Of a stretch of 64,000 nucleotides of DNA, positions 15,485-26,300 are shown in pieces. The position numbers and the translations under genes are program-made. The DNA lies in NCBI GenBank assembly GCA_965237625.1, contig CBDEGD010000048.1, forward strand, positions 186,001 to 250,000, read 5' to 3'. The stretch's first letter is position 1. Every line of letters begins with the position of its first letter. The stretch comes from JABDIP01 sp965237625 (GTDB lineage: Bacteria > Pseudomonadota > Alphaproteobacteria > DSM-16000 > Inquilinaceae). A model generated the notes under the pieces. The model was given only the letters and a program-made list of their open reading frames with translations, was not told the DNA's origin and did no database searches.

Positions 15485-16515
15485 GGCTCGTAGGGCGCGC
15501 CGTCTCCGTCGTCGGTCGACGGGTTGCGCGCTTCGTTGATGATTTTCATGAGGGTCCGGCGGACGATCTCCGCGCCCTCACCGCTGACGCCTGAAAGATG
15601 CAGCACATCGCCTCCGGATTCCGCCCGCAGCGCCGCATCGCGCTCCGTCAGATCTGCCGGGTCTATGGCGTCGATCTTGTTGAGGGCGACGATCTCCAGC
15701 TTGTCGGCCAGCCCCTGCGCATAGGCTTTCAGCTCGCCGCGGATGGTGCGATAAGCGCCGGCGACGTCATCCTGGGTCCCGTCCACCAGATGCAGCAGCA
15801 CGCTGCACCGCTCCACATGGCCGAGGAACCGATCGCCCAGGCCGAGGCCTTCATGGGCGCCCTCGATCAGCCCCGGAATATCGGCCATGACGAACTCCGC
15901 CTCGTCGATATACACCACGCCCAGATTGGGATGCAGGGTGGTGAAGGGGTAGTCGGCGATCTTCGGCCGGGCCCGGGTCGATGCCGCCAGGAAAGTGGAT
16001 TTGCCAGCATTGGGCAGGCCGATCAGCCCGACATCGGCGATCAGCTTCAGCCTCAGCCAGACTTCGCGGTCCTCGCCCGGCCAGCCGGGATCGGCGCGGC
16101 GCGGCGCCCGATTGGTGGAGCTCTTGAAATGGGTGTTGCCGAAGCCGCCATCGCCGCCGACCAGCAAGCGGACCCGCTCGCCCTCCTCGGTCAGATCGGC
16201 CAACACGATCTCCTTCTCCTCGTCCAGCACCTGAGTGCCGGCGGGTACCCTGAGTATGGCGTCGGACCCTTTCGCTCCGCTGCGGTCCCGGCCCATGCCG
16301 CCCTGGCCACGCTCGGCCTTGAAATGCTGGCGATAGCGATAGTCGATCAGGGTGTTCAGCCCGCCGACCGCCTCGATCCAGACATCGCCGCCGCGGCCGC
16401 CATCGCCGCCATTGGGACCGCCATATTCGATGAATTTCTCCCGCCGAAAGCTGGCGCAGCCATTGCCGCCATCGCCGCTCTTCACGAAAATCTTGGTTTC
16501 ATCGAGGAATTTCAT
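15481..16515 (-). CDS. obgE: GTPase ObgE/CgtA
   Basis: 344 residues. The N-terminal glycine-rich Obg fold (about 1-158: FVKSGDGGNGCASFRREKF, GGDGGRGGDVW) precedes a GTPase domain with G1 GLPNAGKST, G3 DIPGLIEGAHEGLGLG and G4 NKID. It works in 50S subunit maturation and growth control. It is downstream of rpmA and rplU but separated from them by a strong terminator hairpin, so it probably also has its own promoter. Confidence 0.97.
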   Translation of the reverse strand: MKFLDETKIFVKSGDGGNGCASFRREKFIEYGGPNGGDGGRGGDVWIEAVGGLNTLIDYRYRQHFKAERGQGGMGRDRSGAKGSDAILRVPAGTQVLDEEKEIVLADLTEEGERVRLLVGGDGGFGNTHFKSSTNRAPRRADPGWPGEDREVWLRLKLIADVGLIGLPNAGKSTFLAASTRARPKIADYPFTTLHPNLGVVYIDEAEFVMADIPGLIEGAHEGLGLGDRFLGHVERCSVLLHLVDGTQDDVAGAYRTIRGELKAYAQGLADKLEIVALNKIDAIDPADLTERDAALRAESGGDVLHLSGVSGEGAEIVRRTLMKIINEARNPSTDDGDGAPYEP

Positions 16516-16542
16516 CGAGGTGCGGTTCTTCGTTCACACATC

Positions 16543-16570
16543 AAAAAAGGGAGATGGCTGCCCATCTCCC
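16543..16570 (-). terminator. Rho-independent terminator after rpmA
   Basis: On the minus strand a perfect 9-bp stem (16562-16570 with 16549-16557) with a 4-nt loop is followed by six T residues (plus-strand A-tract 16543-16548). It lies downstream of rpmA and just before obgE, and would end the rplU-rpmA transcript. Confidence 0.85.
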
Positions 16571-16630
16571 TGATCCGTGCGGTCGGATGTCGCGATGGGC
16601 GCCGCCATCGGCGGCAGCCCCCACCAACGG

Positions 16631-16903
16631 CTATTCGGCGGCAGCCGGAGTCGGCGCCGGCTCAATCGAAATCGTCGTGCGGTTGGCGGTCTTCTTGAAG
16701 GTCACATGGCCTTCGGTCAGCGCGAACAGGGTGTGGTCCTTGCCCATGCCGACATGGCGGCCCGGGTGGAACTTGGTGCCGCGCTGGCGCACGATGATGT
16801 TGCCGGGGATGACCAGCTCACCGCCGTATTTCTTCACGCCGAGGCGGCGGCCTTCGGAGTCGCGGCCGTTGCGGGAGGAACCGCCTGCCTTCTTATGTGC
16901 CAT
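16631..16903 (-). CDS. rpmA: 50S ribosomal protein L27
   Basis: 90 residues. MAHKKAGGSSRNGRDSEGRR then LGVKKYGG is the nearly invariant L27 N-terminus, followed by RQRGTKFHPG and ALTEGHVTFKK. L27's N-terminal tail reaches the peptidyl transferase centre. It follows rplU, the standard order. Confidence 0.98.
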   Translation of the reverse strand: MAHKKAGGSSRNGRDSEGRRLGVKKYGGELVIPGNIIVRQRGTKFHPGRHVGMGKDHTLFALTEGHVTFKKTANRTTISIEPAPTPAAAE

Positions 16904-16944
16904 GAGGAATGTCCCCTATCAACTTGGTCTCAGGCGGCTGCCGG

Positions 16945-17262
16945 TCAGGCGCTCGCCTTGATGTCGGTGATCTTCAGGACCGTCAGATCCTGCCGGTGAC
17001 CCTTGGTCCGGCGATAATTCTTCCGGCGCTTCATCTTGAAGACGATGATCTTGTCACCACGGGTCTGCTCCAGCACTTCGGCCTTGACCGTGGCGCCCGA
17101 GACCAGGGGCTGACCGACGGTCACGCCCTTGCCGCTGTCGACCATCAGAACCTCGTCGAGGGAAATCTTGGCGCCAGCCTCGGCGTCCAGCTTCTCGACT
17201 TGGATGATGTCGTCTTTGGCGACTTTGTATTGTTTACCGCCGGTGCGGATGACTGCGAACAT
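16945..17262 (-). CDS. rplU: 50S ribosomal protein L21
   Basis: 105 residues from ATG 17262 (MFAVIRTGGKQYKVAKDD). The C-terminal motif KMKRRKNYRRTKGHRQ is typical of L21, which binds 23S rRNA. The frame is open upstream to 17535, but that extension runs into element E2 and is not L21-like. It is first in the rplU-rpmA transcript; the promoter should lie in 17263-17425, just before E2. Confidence 0.97.
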   Translation of the reverse strand: MFAVIRTGGKQYKVAKDDIIQVEKLDAEAGAKISLDEVLMVDSGKGVTVGQPLVSGATVKAEVLEQTRGDKIIVFKMKRRKNYRRTKGHRQDLTVLKITDIKASA

Positions 17263-17425
17263 GATGCGCGCCTGTGCCTGAAAACGCAAAACAGCGGGCC
17301 GCCCAAGGCCGCCCGCAAGCAAGGCGCAGACTATACTCACCGCCGCCCGGGTGTCAACGCTTTTGCCGCCGCTTGGCGGCGGTTTCCGTGTTCCCTCAAT
17401 CGCCGGGCGGGCGGGTCCACGCCAA

Positions 17426-17704
17426 AGGAGCCTGTCCGAGTAATGCTTATGGCCATCATCGACCAGGGAGACACGGGTGTCAGGAGCGGGTGCGCAGGCG
17501 ATGCAGCGCATCGTCAAGCATTCGCGACGCCGCACCCGTGTCTCCCTGGTCGACCCGAAGGGCCGGTTTTCAAGAGCTTGGCCAAGGAGGCCGGATGTCG
17601 TCCGGCGCCGCTCGCGATGCGTCCAGCATCGCCGCGCGACACCCTCCTAACCCGAGCTCTTGAAAACGCGGTGATGACCGTAAGCATTACTCGGACAGGC
17701 TCCT
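17426..17704. mobile_element. 279-bp three-arm palindromic element (E2)
   Basis: An outer inverted repeat of 36 bp (17426-17461 with 17669-17704, 33 of 36 matches) encloses two arms. Arm A is a perfect 19-bp stem (17461-17479 with 17533-17551). Arm B is a perfect 13-bp stem (17566-17578 with 17655-17667). Tip sequences match those of E1: GCGATGCAGCGCATCG then CAAGC in arm A, and GCGATGC-GTCCA-GCATCGC then CGCGCG and CCTAAC in arm B. The stem sequences themselves are unrelated to E1. It sits about 160 bp upstream of the rplU start and contains no credible gene. Confidence 0.8.
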
Positions 17705-17804
17705 ATGCTTCGCTCGCAACGGCTCGCGGGGCCTCAACGGCCCATTTTCAATTCCGGGCCGCGGCGTCGACAGCCCGTCCTGACCCGTGAGCGATCGCGC
17801 TGTT

Positions 17805-18695
17805 TCAGCCGCGTTCCAGCCGGCGCTCCCGCACCCAGATAAACAATCCGCTGGCGACCACGATGGTGGCGCCGACGAACACCCAGATATCCGGCACCGT
17901 GCCAAAGACGATCCAGCCCGCCCCGGTCATGAAGATCAGCTGCAGATAGACGAAGGGCGCCAGGGTGGTGGCGGGCGCCATGCGGTGCGCGATCACGGTG
18001 ATCTGATGGCCGGCCCAACCGAAAGCGCCGATGGCGCCGAAAGACAGCCAACTCCAAAAGGTCGCCGGCCAACTCCAATCGAGCAGGGCCGGAATGGCCA
18101 GGGCCAGCGTCCCGATCCCGGCGGCGAAGAGTTGCTGGGTCGCGGTGGAGTCGATCCCGGCCAATCGCCGCGTCTGGATGAAATAGAGCGAGGCGCACAG
18201 CGACGCGCCGATCGACAGCATTACCGCCCAATGCAGTGCGCCCAATCCCGGGCGGGTGACGACCAGGATGCCAACGAAGCCGATGACCACCGCCGCGGCC
18301 CGGCGTGGGCCGATCCGCTCGCCCAGCATCGGCCCGCCAAGCAGGCAGATCCAAAGCGGCACCGTGAAGAAGATCGCCGAGGTCACGCTCAGCGGCAGAT
18401 AGCGCAGCGAGAAGAAGTTGAGGATCGTCGCGCCGGCCAGAAATCCCCCGCGCAAGATGGCCACCACCGGGGCATTGGTCCTGGCGACCGCGCGCCAATC
18501 CCGCGGCGCGACCAGCGCCAACATGATCGCAAGATGCCCGGCATAACGGATGAACGCCACCTCAAGCGGCGGCAGACCGGTCAGGACTAGCCATTTGGCG
18601 CTGGTGTCGATCATCGTGAAGCAGAAGAAGGCCGCCAGCATCAGCAGGATGCCGAACCCACGACGATCTTCGGCCGGCAAGACGGCTTCGGTCAT
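17805..18695 (-). CDS. EamA/DMT family transporter
   Basis: 296 residues from ATG 18695 (MTEAVLPAEDRRGFG), preferred over 18758 because the extra N-terminus lacks family character. It has ten hydrophobic segments in two EamA repeats, with FCFTMIDTSAKWLVLTGLPP and EVAFIRYAGH typical of the family's first repeat and an Arg-rich C-terminal tail. The substrate is unknown. It is only distantly related to the DMT exporter at 9871. Confidence 0.9.
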   Translation of the reverse strand: MTEAVLPAEDRRGFGILLMLAAFFCFTMIDTSAKWLVLTGLPPLEVAFIRYAGHLAIMLALVAPRDWRAVARTNAPVVAILRGGFLAGATILNFFSLRYLPLSVTSAIFFTVPLWICLLGGPMLGERIGPRRAAAVVIGFVGILVVTRPGLGALHWAVMLSIGASLCASLYFIQTRRLAGIDSTATQQLFAAGIGTLALAIPALLDWSWPATFWSWLSFGAIGAFGWAGHQITVIAHRMAPATTLAPFVYLQLIFMTGAGWIVFGTVPDIWVFVGATIVVASGLFIWVRERRLERG

Positions 18696-19019
18696 CCGTG
18701 CCGCTGGAGAGGCGCCAGGGACCGGGAGATGAAGGCCGGAAACCCGAACGGCGCGCAATGCCGGTCCGGTCGGCCGAGGATCTGACGGACCATCGGTGAT
18801 GCGAGCCTGAAATAGGATGTCAGCGTGCCGGGCATGCTAACGCAATTTGGTCCGGCGGGGCGGGAATATTGCGCGCGGGAGAGGCGGCGAAAATGATGGC
18901 GCCGGCGTCGTTTGCCCCGCTTGCGGGCTGAAGAGGCTTGGGCTAATGTCGCGCCGCTTCAGGCAGGCTGGCACCGGCGGTCGTCGATCAACACCCGTAG
19001 CCGTTGCCTGACAGCGTGC

Positions 19020-19109
19020 GGAGAGGTGCCAGAGTGGTTGAATGGGACGGTCTCGAAAACCGTTGAGCGCGCAAGCGTTCCGAGGGTTCGAATCCCTCTC
19101 TCTCCGCCA
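19020..19109 (+). tRNA. tRNA-Ser (CGA anticodon)
   Basis: A 90-nt gene with a seven-pair acceptor stem (GGAGAGG with TCTCTCC, last pair a wobble), anticodon stem ACGGT/ACCGT with loop CTCGAAA (anticodon CGA), a class II long variable arm, T arm GGGTTCGAATCCC, and an encoded CCA at 19107-19109. It is the left-hand landmark of the region holding the recombinase remnant and giant gene; tRNA-Ser genes are frequent integration sites. Confidence 0.96.
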
Positions 19110-19257
19110 CTACATAACTCATTGATATAAATGGACAAATTGTTCATGCAGGCGACCGGAATTGCCGACACTTTTCCGTGTCTTACGGGCTCGCTGCGGT
19201 TCGGGGCTGACACCTGAGACCAGTCCGGTCCGGCGGCATGCGGACCACGAGGAAACC

Positions 19258-19377
19258 ATGGACTGGTACGGCGAACCGTTCGAAGCGGAAGACATGGAGC
19301 TCGATAAGGTCGAAGCGATGCTGAACCGCATTCGCGGTCAGAGACGCAAAGGGCCGAGGAACGGGAAGCGGGCCTAA
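19258..19377 (+). CDS. Possible small protein, unknown
   Basis: 39 residues from ATG 19258 with a GAGGAAACC ribosome site. The sequence starts MDWYGEPFEAEDMELDKVEA, and the C-terminal half is strongly basic (RGQRRKGPRNGKR). The acidic-then-basic charge split and the good ribosome site make it plausible. No homologue is recognised. Confidence 0.35.
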   Translation: MDWYGEPFEAEDMELDKVEAMLNRIRGQRRKGPRNGKRA

Positions 19378-19459
19378 AGAGTGCCGGGGGGAGTTCGTCT
19401 TGCGGGGCCCGGGCCTGGCGGTCATCGGCAGCGGCTTCGGTTGCGTTCAGACCGGCGGA

Positions 19460-19837
19460 GGCAATCCCGAGCAGAGCGCGCTGGTCTTTCCAGGCGACGG
19501 GGAGTCGGATCTCATTCGCGAGGCGCTTCGCGGTCAATTTGAGCGGATGCCGATCGCGCAGGATGGCCGTGACGATGTCGGACGCGAGAAACCTGAGCCG
19601 GAGGATGCGGGAGAAGTAGGACCCGCCGGTGCCGGCCTCGGTGGCGAGGTCCGCCATCGTCTTTCCGCGATGGCGCATCACCATTGCATGATAATGATGC
19701 GCCTGAACGAGAACCCGGCACAGGCTGTGGTCGCACTTGCGGCACGCCCAATCGGCTGCATAATCATCAACCCAGATGAGCCAGCCTCTCGCTAAGATGA
19801 GGCGGCCATCTGTCTCGAAACCCCTGACGACGGACAC
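19460..19837 (-). pseudogene. Remnant of a serine site-specific recombinase (C-terminal region)
   Basis: The frame from ATG 19837 contains LVQAHHYHAMVMRHRGKTMA, then GGSYFSRILRLRFLASDIVT AILRDRHP and LTAKRLANEIRLPVAWKDQR. This is the pattern found in the C-terminal helix-turn-helix part of large serine recombinases, where YVSRLLRLAFLAPDIVEAIL-like text is typical. A short Cys-rich ACRKCDHSLC stretch precedes it and could be a zinc-ribbon scrap. The catalytic resolvase domain is absent. After about 19460 the frame loses similarity and runs on antisense to tRNA-Ser. It is best read as a scar of an integrated element. Confidence 0.6.
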
Positions 19838-20335
19838 CGTCGACGCGCCGGAGCCTGCTAACCTGACAATGCCTCGCCGGACGCTACGGAATGCGGCTCA
19901 CGAGCTCAAGCCGATCTGCTCCGGCAGTGCCGTCAGGGCAGTAATGACTTGCACGGCGCTCCTTTTCCAGCTTATCGTCTTAACCATAAAACGAAAAAGC
20001 GGTGCAACCGTTCCTTGCGATCCCGGCGGCAGGAAGTGCGTGAAGGGGTTGCCTGGTAAAGGAACAATGACAAGGGGCTCGGGCAGGGAAGCCCGTGATG
20101 TCAGTCAGGCCTAGTGAAACTGCGGGTGGAGGACGCCGCTAGTCAATTTCAATTAAAAGTAGCATTTGGATCTTCGGTCACCGGATCTCAAAGGCCGCGG
20201 TCAAGCGGCGAGCATGGACCGAAATTTCGGAGAGGAGATTCTTACCGTCGCGTAGCGACTAGCCGTCTACTGACAGCAATTGGACGGCGAAGAAGCCCCG
20301 ACCAACAAGGGGCGATTTGATTTGGGTGGCATATA
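19838..20335. other. Intergenic leader upstream of the giant gene
   Basis: About 500 bp without a convincing gene. Base composition is less GC-rich than the neighbours (for example 20130-20180 and 19975-20005), as expected for a regulatory region. A short hairpin GCCCC (20295-20299) with GGGGC (20309-20313) lies 22 bp before the giant-gene ATG. No confident -35/-10 pair was identified. Confidence 0.4.
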
Positions 20336-23300
20336 ATGGCCTATCCGTTTGGTGGAGGAATCCCCACGGCGCCCGTGTTCGGCCGTGGCAGACGTCACGC
20401 CAAGTGGCGCGCCGGACCGCGTCACGTTGGCCGCCGGTTGTCGGCCGCCGGCAGTGCCACTGTGGGCAGAGCGGCCCAGTCAATAAAATCCGCTCCGAGC
20501 GCTCACGAAAAGATCCGTTTCGAGGAACTCGAGCCGCGGCTGCTGCTCTCCGCAGATCTGATGCCCGGTGCCGAAAGCGCGCTGGTGAGCGGCCTGCAGG
20601 ACCTTGAAGATCTCACCGACCGGCTGGCCGCCCTCGACGGGATGACGCGGCCGTTGCCGATCATCAACAGGTCGATCGGCGAGGAACTGGACGGCGCGAA
20701 CTTCGTCCTGCAGAAGCTCGTCAATCCGGTCATGCAATATTTCGCCGACGAGTCCACCGGCGACAACACCCCGACCGGCGAAGAACTGCAGGCCGTACTG
20801 GACGCCTTGCCGGAGATACAGGGGCCGGTGACGCTGTTCCACGACCCCGGCCAGATCCGCTTCGATCTGAGCTTCGAGGCGAGCACGCAGAGCAGCGCTC
20901 CGCTGGACCTGGGTCCCGACCTTGCGGCCGAGGGCTTCAGCATCGACGCACCGCCCAGCGTGCCAATCGAAACGAGCCTCGGCTTCGATATCTCCATCGG
21001 CCTCGACTTGACCGACGGCGCGCTCGACGACGGCGACTTCTTCCTGATCGGCGAGTTCATAACCTTCGGCGCGCTGGTCGACGACGCGGCGCTCGACTTC
21101 CCGATCGGTTTCGGAATGCTCGAGCCGCAGGTGGCCGGTGGCTCGGCCCGCCTCGACGCCACGGTGGTCGCGCGCCTGGCCGAACTCGACGGCGACACCG
21201 ATGGCCGGCTGACGGCCGCCGAACTGGCGGGCACGCCGACCGACGTCACGGCGGCCGGCGAGGCGAGCGCCAACCTGCCGCTAAAGGCCGGTTTCCTCGG
21301 CTTCTCGGCCGGCGGCAATCCCGCCATCACCGTCAGCGACCTCGACGTGTTCGACGGGATCGCGCCCGACGTCGTGCGGAACGACGACTTCTCGGCAATC
21401 TCGGACAGGGACGAAGAGGCCAAGCGGGCGTTGGTCGAGGCCTCGGCCCAGCTGGCAAGCCTGGCCGACGATCTGGACGAGGCCGGCCTGATCGGCACCG
21501 ACATCTTCCTGATCGGCGGCACGATCGGCGACTTCCTCGATCTCGGCAGCATCCTCGACGCCCATTTCGCCCAGCCGGTGTTCGACCTGTTCGACCAGGC
21601 GATCGGCGTGGCGGATCTCGACGACATTCTCGACGAGTTCAACGCCCAGAGCGGCACATTCGACGACCTGACCTTCACGAGCACGGCAAGCGGCGCGCTG
21701 GTCGGCGACGTGGTCAAGCTGGACCTCGGCCTCAGCGGTCAGAGGCTTATCACCGCTACCGAACTCAGCCTTGGTGACGACATCGAGGACCTGCTGACGG
21801 TCGACGGCCTGACCGCCGACCTGACCACCGCGTTCGCCTGGACCTTCGGCCTCGACATCGACTTGGCCACCCTGCCGGCGAGCGGCGACGCTGCGGCCTA
21901 CCGCTTCGATACGCCGCTTGCCGTGACCGCCGATGTCAGCGATCCCGCGGCGGTCTTCCAGGCCCAGGCCGGTTTCCTCGGGCTCGACATCGGCACGGTG
22001 AACGGCATCCCGAGCACGATCGCGCTCGACGCCGACATCGATGTGGCGATCGCCGCCGGCGGCGCGACCGTCAGCGAGATCCAGGCCACGCCGGTCGACG
22101 CCCTGGCCACGCAGACCGGCACCGGCCGGGTCGACATTACCCTGCGCGCGCTGGCCAGCAACGGCATCACCGGCATCGCCGACGACCCGCTCGCCCCGGC
22201 CACGATCAGCTTCGGCGACGATCTCTTCGACGCCGCCACGGCGGCGGTCTTCACCAACAATTTCGACGCGCTGGGGATCACCGACTTCCAGAACGCCGAT
22301 GGCGAGTCCGTGCGGACGCTGTTCGGCCAGTTCCGCGATTTCCTCGATGGATTCTCGACGACGAACATTTTCGATACGCCAGTTCCGCTGACCAGTAGCT
22401 CGACACTTGGCGGCGTGTTCGATCTTTCTGGCGTCTTCACGCAGCAGGTCAACGACCGAATCGAGACGCCGCCGGCGACCGACGACGACACCGCGAGCGC
22501 GAACTTTGCGACGGCGCAGCAATTGATCGGCAGCCTCACCGGGCTGATCGCCAATCTCGCTTACAATCCACTGACGCAATACCTGACCTTCGACCTGACG
22601 ATCAATGAGAACCTGGCCCCGGTCGACGACACGATCGGGTTGTTCGATACCGGGCCGCTAACCGAACTTTCGAGCGATAGCCTTGTCACCCTCTTGCCGA
22701 CGGCCGCGCTTGCCTTCGGCTTCGGCCTGGTCCTCACACCCATCGGTAGCAATCTGGCGCCGCTAAGCGCCAATACGCTCCTGCGCGATCTTAACCGCGG
22801 CCGGGGCATGCGCACCCAAGCCGGCGTTGCCGATATCGAGATTGCGCTCAAGGACGGGACGGTTTTCCAAGTCGACCTCGATAATGACCTTAGTACCGCA
22901 ACACTGGGTGAGGTAATCGCTCAGATCGAGGCGAGCGCGTTGGCCGCCGCCGGCTTGGGGGCGGTGGATGTCGGCTTCAACGACATCGACACCGGACTGA
23001 AGTTGACGGACCGCACGATCGGCGTCCAGCCCTTCGAAATCCGAGCGGTCAACGGCTCGTTCGCGGGTTTCGATCTCGGCATCATCGACGAGGGCCTCGA
23101 TATCGACGAGACCGGCGGCGCCGAACTGGTGATCGAAGGTTCGAGCCTGCACGGCGACACTCAGTCCCACCATTTCGGGCTGCTCTCCGGTTCGCTCGAT
23201 CTCGGGGTCGGCCTGTCGGCGCCGGACATACAGGCAAGCGGCCTGTGGGGCGGGCTGGCAGTTGACGTCCAGGGCGGCGCCGCGTCGGGCACATCGCGAA

Positions 23301-26300
23301 CCGTGATCGACCTCGTCGAGCCTGTGACCGAAGGCGCGGACGGACTCGCGACGATCCCCGAGATCCAGTCGGCGCTCGGGAATGAGGATGACCTGGTCGG
23401 GACGCGGACCGACACCGGATCTCTTGTCCTCGATCTGACCGTAGCGCCCGGCCCTGGGTTTGCCGACGTCGTCGACGTTGCGCCGGTGCTGCACGCCGAG
23501 GTGGCCGACGTCACCGACATCGCGACCTTGACATTCGCTCTGCAGGCGGACCCCGGCAATCAGGTTGCCGACCTGTTGAGCGCGACCGAGAACCTTACCG
23601 TGGCGGACCTTGACGCGGCACTGGCCGCGGCCGCCGACTATCTGATCCATCTTCAGGGCGAGGGGCTGATCGGCACCGCGCCGGCCGGTCTCGATCAGTC
23701 CCTCGGTCAACTGCTCGGCTTCGGTACGGAATTGCAGCTGCACCAGGAGCAGGCGGCGCAGAACCAGGAACAGACGCTGCAAGAAAGGCTGGAAGCCTGG
23801 GGGCAGCAGCCTGGCCTCACCGTCACGGCGGCCCTCGTGACCGGCCCGTTAGGTGGTGCCGATACTCTCAGGTTTGATTTCGGACTCGACCTGCCGCAAC
23901 GGGATAAGCAGCTACCGCTGACGCTAAATCTGACAACGCTCGGCGTTGACCTGGCGACGCTCGGACTCGACGTCGTGGGAACGGTCGCGGACTCCAATGT
24001 TACCACACCGCTCGACGTCAGCGCCGGCGGCAGGGTCGATCTCGACCTCGGCATCGACTTGTCCGACTCGGCGAACCCGGTCGCCTTCCTCTTTGACACG
24101 ACCTCGGCATCCTTCGACCTGCGCGCCACGCAACAGGCGCTCAACTTCGAGGCGCTGTTCGGATCGGTCGCGGGGAACATCGTTAACGGCTCCTACAATC
24201 TCGATGCAGACGGTAGCGGCGACGGCGTGACCGACCTCACGGACCCAGCCGCCTACACCGTGACTCTGGCCAGCGGCCGGCACCTGTTCGGTGATGCGCT
24301 TGGAGCAACGACGGTCGATCTTGCCGGCGCGCTCGACATCGAGCTTCCAATTGTCTTCCCGGCGCCGATCTCGGCCCCGCAACCCGACGATCTCGTGCTG
24401 GCGATCGCCGACCTCGGCGATGCCGCCGCGACGACCAGCCTGACCGGACCGCACGTGGCCGATCTGCTCGCCGCCCTCACCCTGGACGACGTACTCGCCA
24501 GCTTCGATATGGGCTTCGACCAGTTGTTCGGGGAGTTGGAACAGGTACTGAACACTCAGGTCTTCGGGCCCGCTCTGCCACTGGTTGGTGGAGAGTTGGC
24601 CGAGGCGGCCGACTTGATCGGCCAGATTCGGACCAGCGTCTCCGGCAATCTGGCCCTGCTCGAGCAGGCGATGTTGGACCTGACTCCGACCAATATCCGA
24701 CAGGCACTGTTCGACGCGCTTGGCCCCGGCGGATTGGACTGGCTGCAGGAGAGCAGCGGCGATGCGAGCCTGACCCCCGACGACATCGGGCTGATCAACA
24801 CCGGTAGCGAAGTCCTCTATGACCTGATTTTGAGCCAGTTGCTGAGCTTCGATTTGGATCTCGACCTCGCGCTTCCGGGGCTCGGGCTCGAGTTCGAGCC
24901 AGGCACATTGACGGAAGTCGAATTCGACTTCTCCTTCCCGCTGAAGCTCGGCATGAGCGTTGCGGATGGGGTGTTCATCGAAACCTCCTTGCCGGACGAA
25001 CTGGTCGTTCAACTTGAAGCGTCGTCGTCCGGATTGTTGGCGCCCACCTCCGCGACGCTTGGCTTCATGCCGTACACGGTGACAGACGACGCGGCGACGC
25101 CAAGCCAGCTATCTGGCACTTACCGCCTCGACCTGATGGACGCTGGCGGCAACGGGCGTCTGTCGCTCGGTGAGGTCAAGTCCTTGGCGCCTGCCGACCT
25201 GATCGACGGCGGCTTCGACGGCAGCGCGGATGTCAATCTGCATTTGGTCACGGCCATCACAGCCGGGGCGGCCTTCCCGACCTATCGCATGGATCTGAAC
25301 GGCGATTGGACCTTCCTCGATACCGGCGATCCCGCCCAGATCGCCCAGACGACCCCCGCGGTCCTTCTGAACGATGTCGAGGTCGATCTGATCCGGTTGC
25401 TCGACGACTTCCTGTTGCCCCAACTGATCCGCATGGATCAAGCCTTCGCGCCGGCCGATCCTGTGATCAGCGTGTTGGGCAGTGAAGTCCCTGGCATCAG
25501 TCTGCTGTTTCCCGGTTTCGACTGGTTCGACCTCATTCAGTTTTTCGGGTCGGGTGTAAATGAGACGCAGGCGTTCATCGACGCCTTCAATACGATCAAG
25601 GAATTGATCGTTGAGATTCCGAAACTCGATGGCGATCTGTGGATCAACCTCGGCTCATTCGCGCTCGATGGTAATGTCGCGCAAACGCCCACCGACACGC
25701 TGGTCGCCAGGGAAGATCTGGTACTGCCGGCGCCGGATAGTACGCCACGGGCCTTCATTCCAACGCCTGATCCCGGCAACCCCGAGCCCACCGCCGAGGA
25801 ATTCAGGCAGCTTCTCCGCGAACAACCGGACACGATCCTCGGGCAGATTTTCGCGCCGCTTGCCGATCTCGACGATGGGCTTCTCGAGGACCTGGAGTCC
25901 GTCAACGATACCGCGTCCGAGATTCGATTTATTAGTGACCCGATAACTGGTTTCCCGGTTGCCAGAACCGTCAATCTTACTTTGACTACGGCGGATCAGA
26001 AGGCTGCGTTCCTGTTCCTTCAGACGCAATCTCTAAGCGACAACGACGATGCGTTTGTAGACTTCACCGATCTGCTGCCTGTCGGTGGCATAATCGGTGG
26101 TGAGCCGAGCAATCCGATGCGCTTCTTCATCTTGGAGAACCCGCTCAACAGCCTGGGGCTTCTTCTCGGCGATCCCGACCCGATAATGCTCACCGCGCCG
26201 TCACTGGTGGCCGATCCAGGAGTCGACGCGGAAGGCGCGCCACTCGCCGGCAATTTGCTGTTCGAATACCAGACACCGGATTTCGAGTTCTTCTTTTACG

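Noticed and set aside
17263..17535. N-terminal extension of rplU to 17535
   Set aside because: The extension runs into palindromic element E2 and is not L21-like; ATG 17262 gives the canonical N-terminus.
18959..19459. Continuation of the recombinase-remnant frame through tRNA-Ser
   Set aside because: The part containing GERGIRTLGT and FETVPFNHSG is the well-known spurious translation antisense to tRNA-Ser, not protein.
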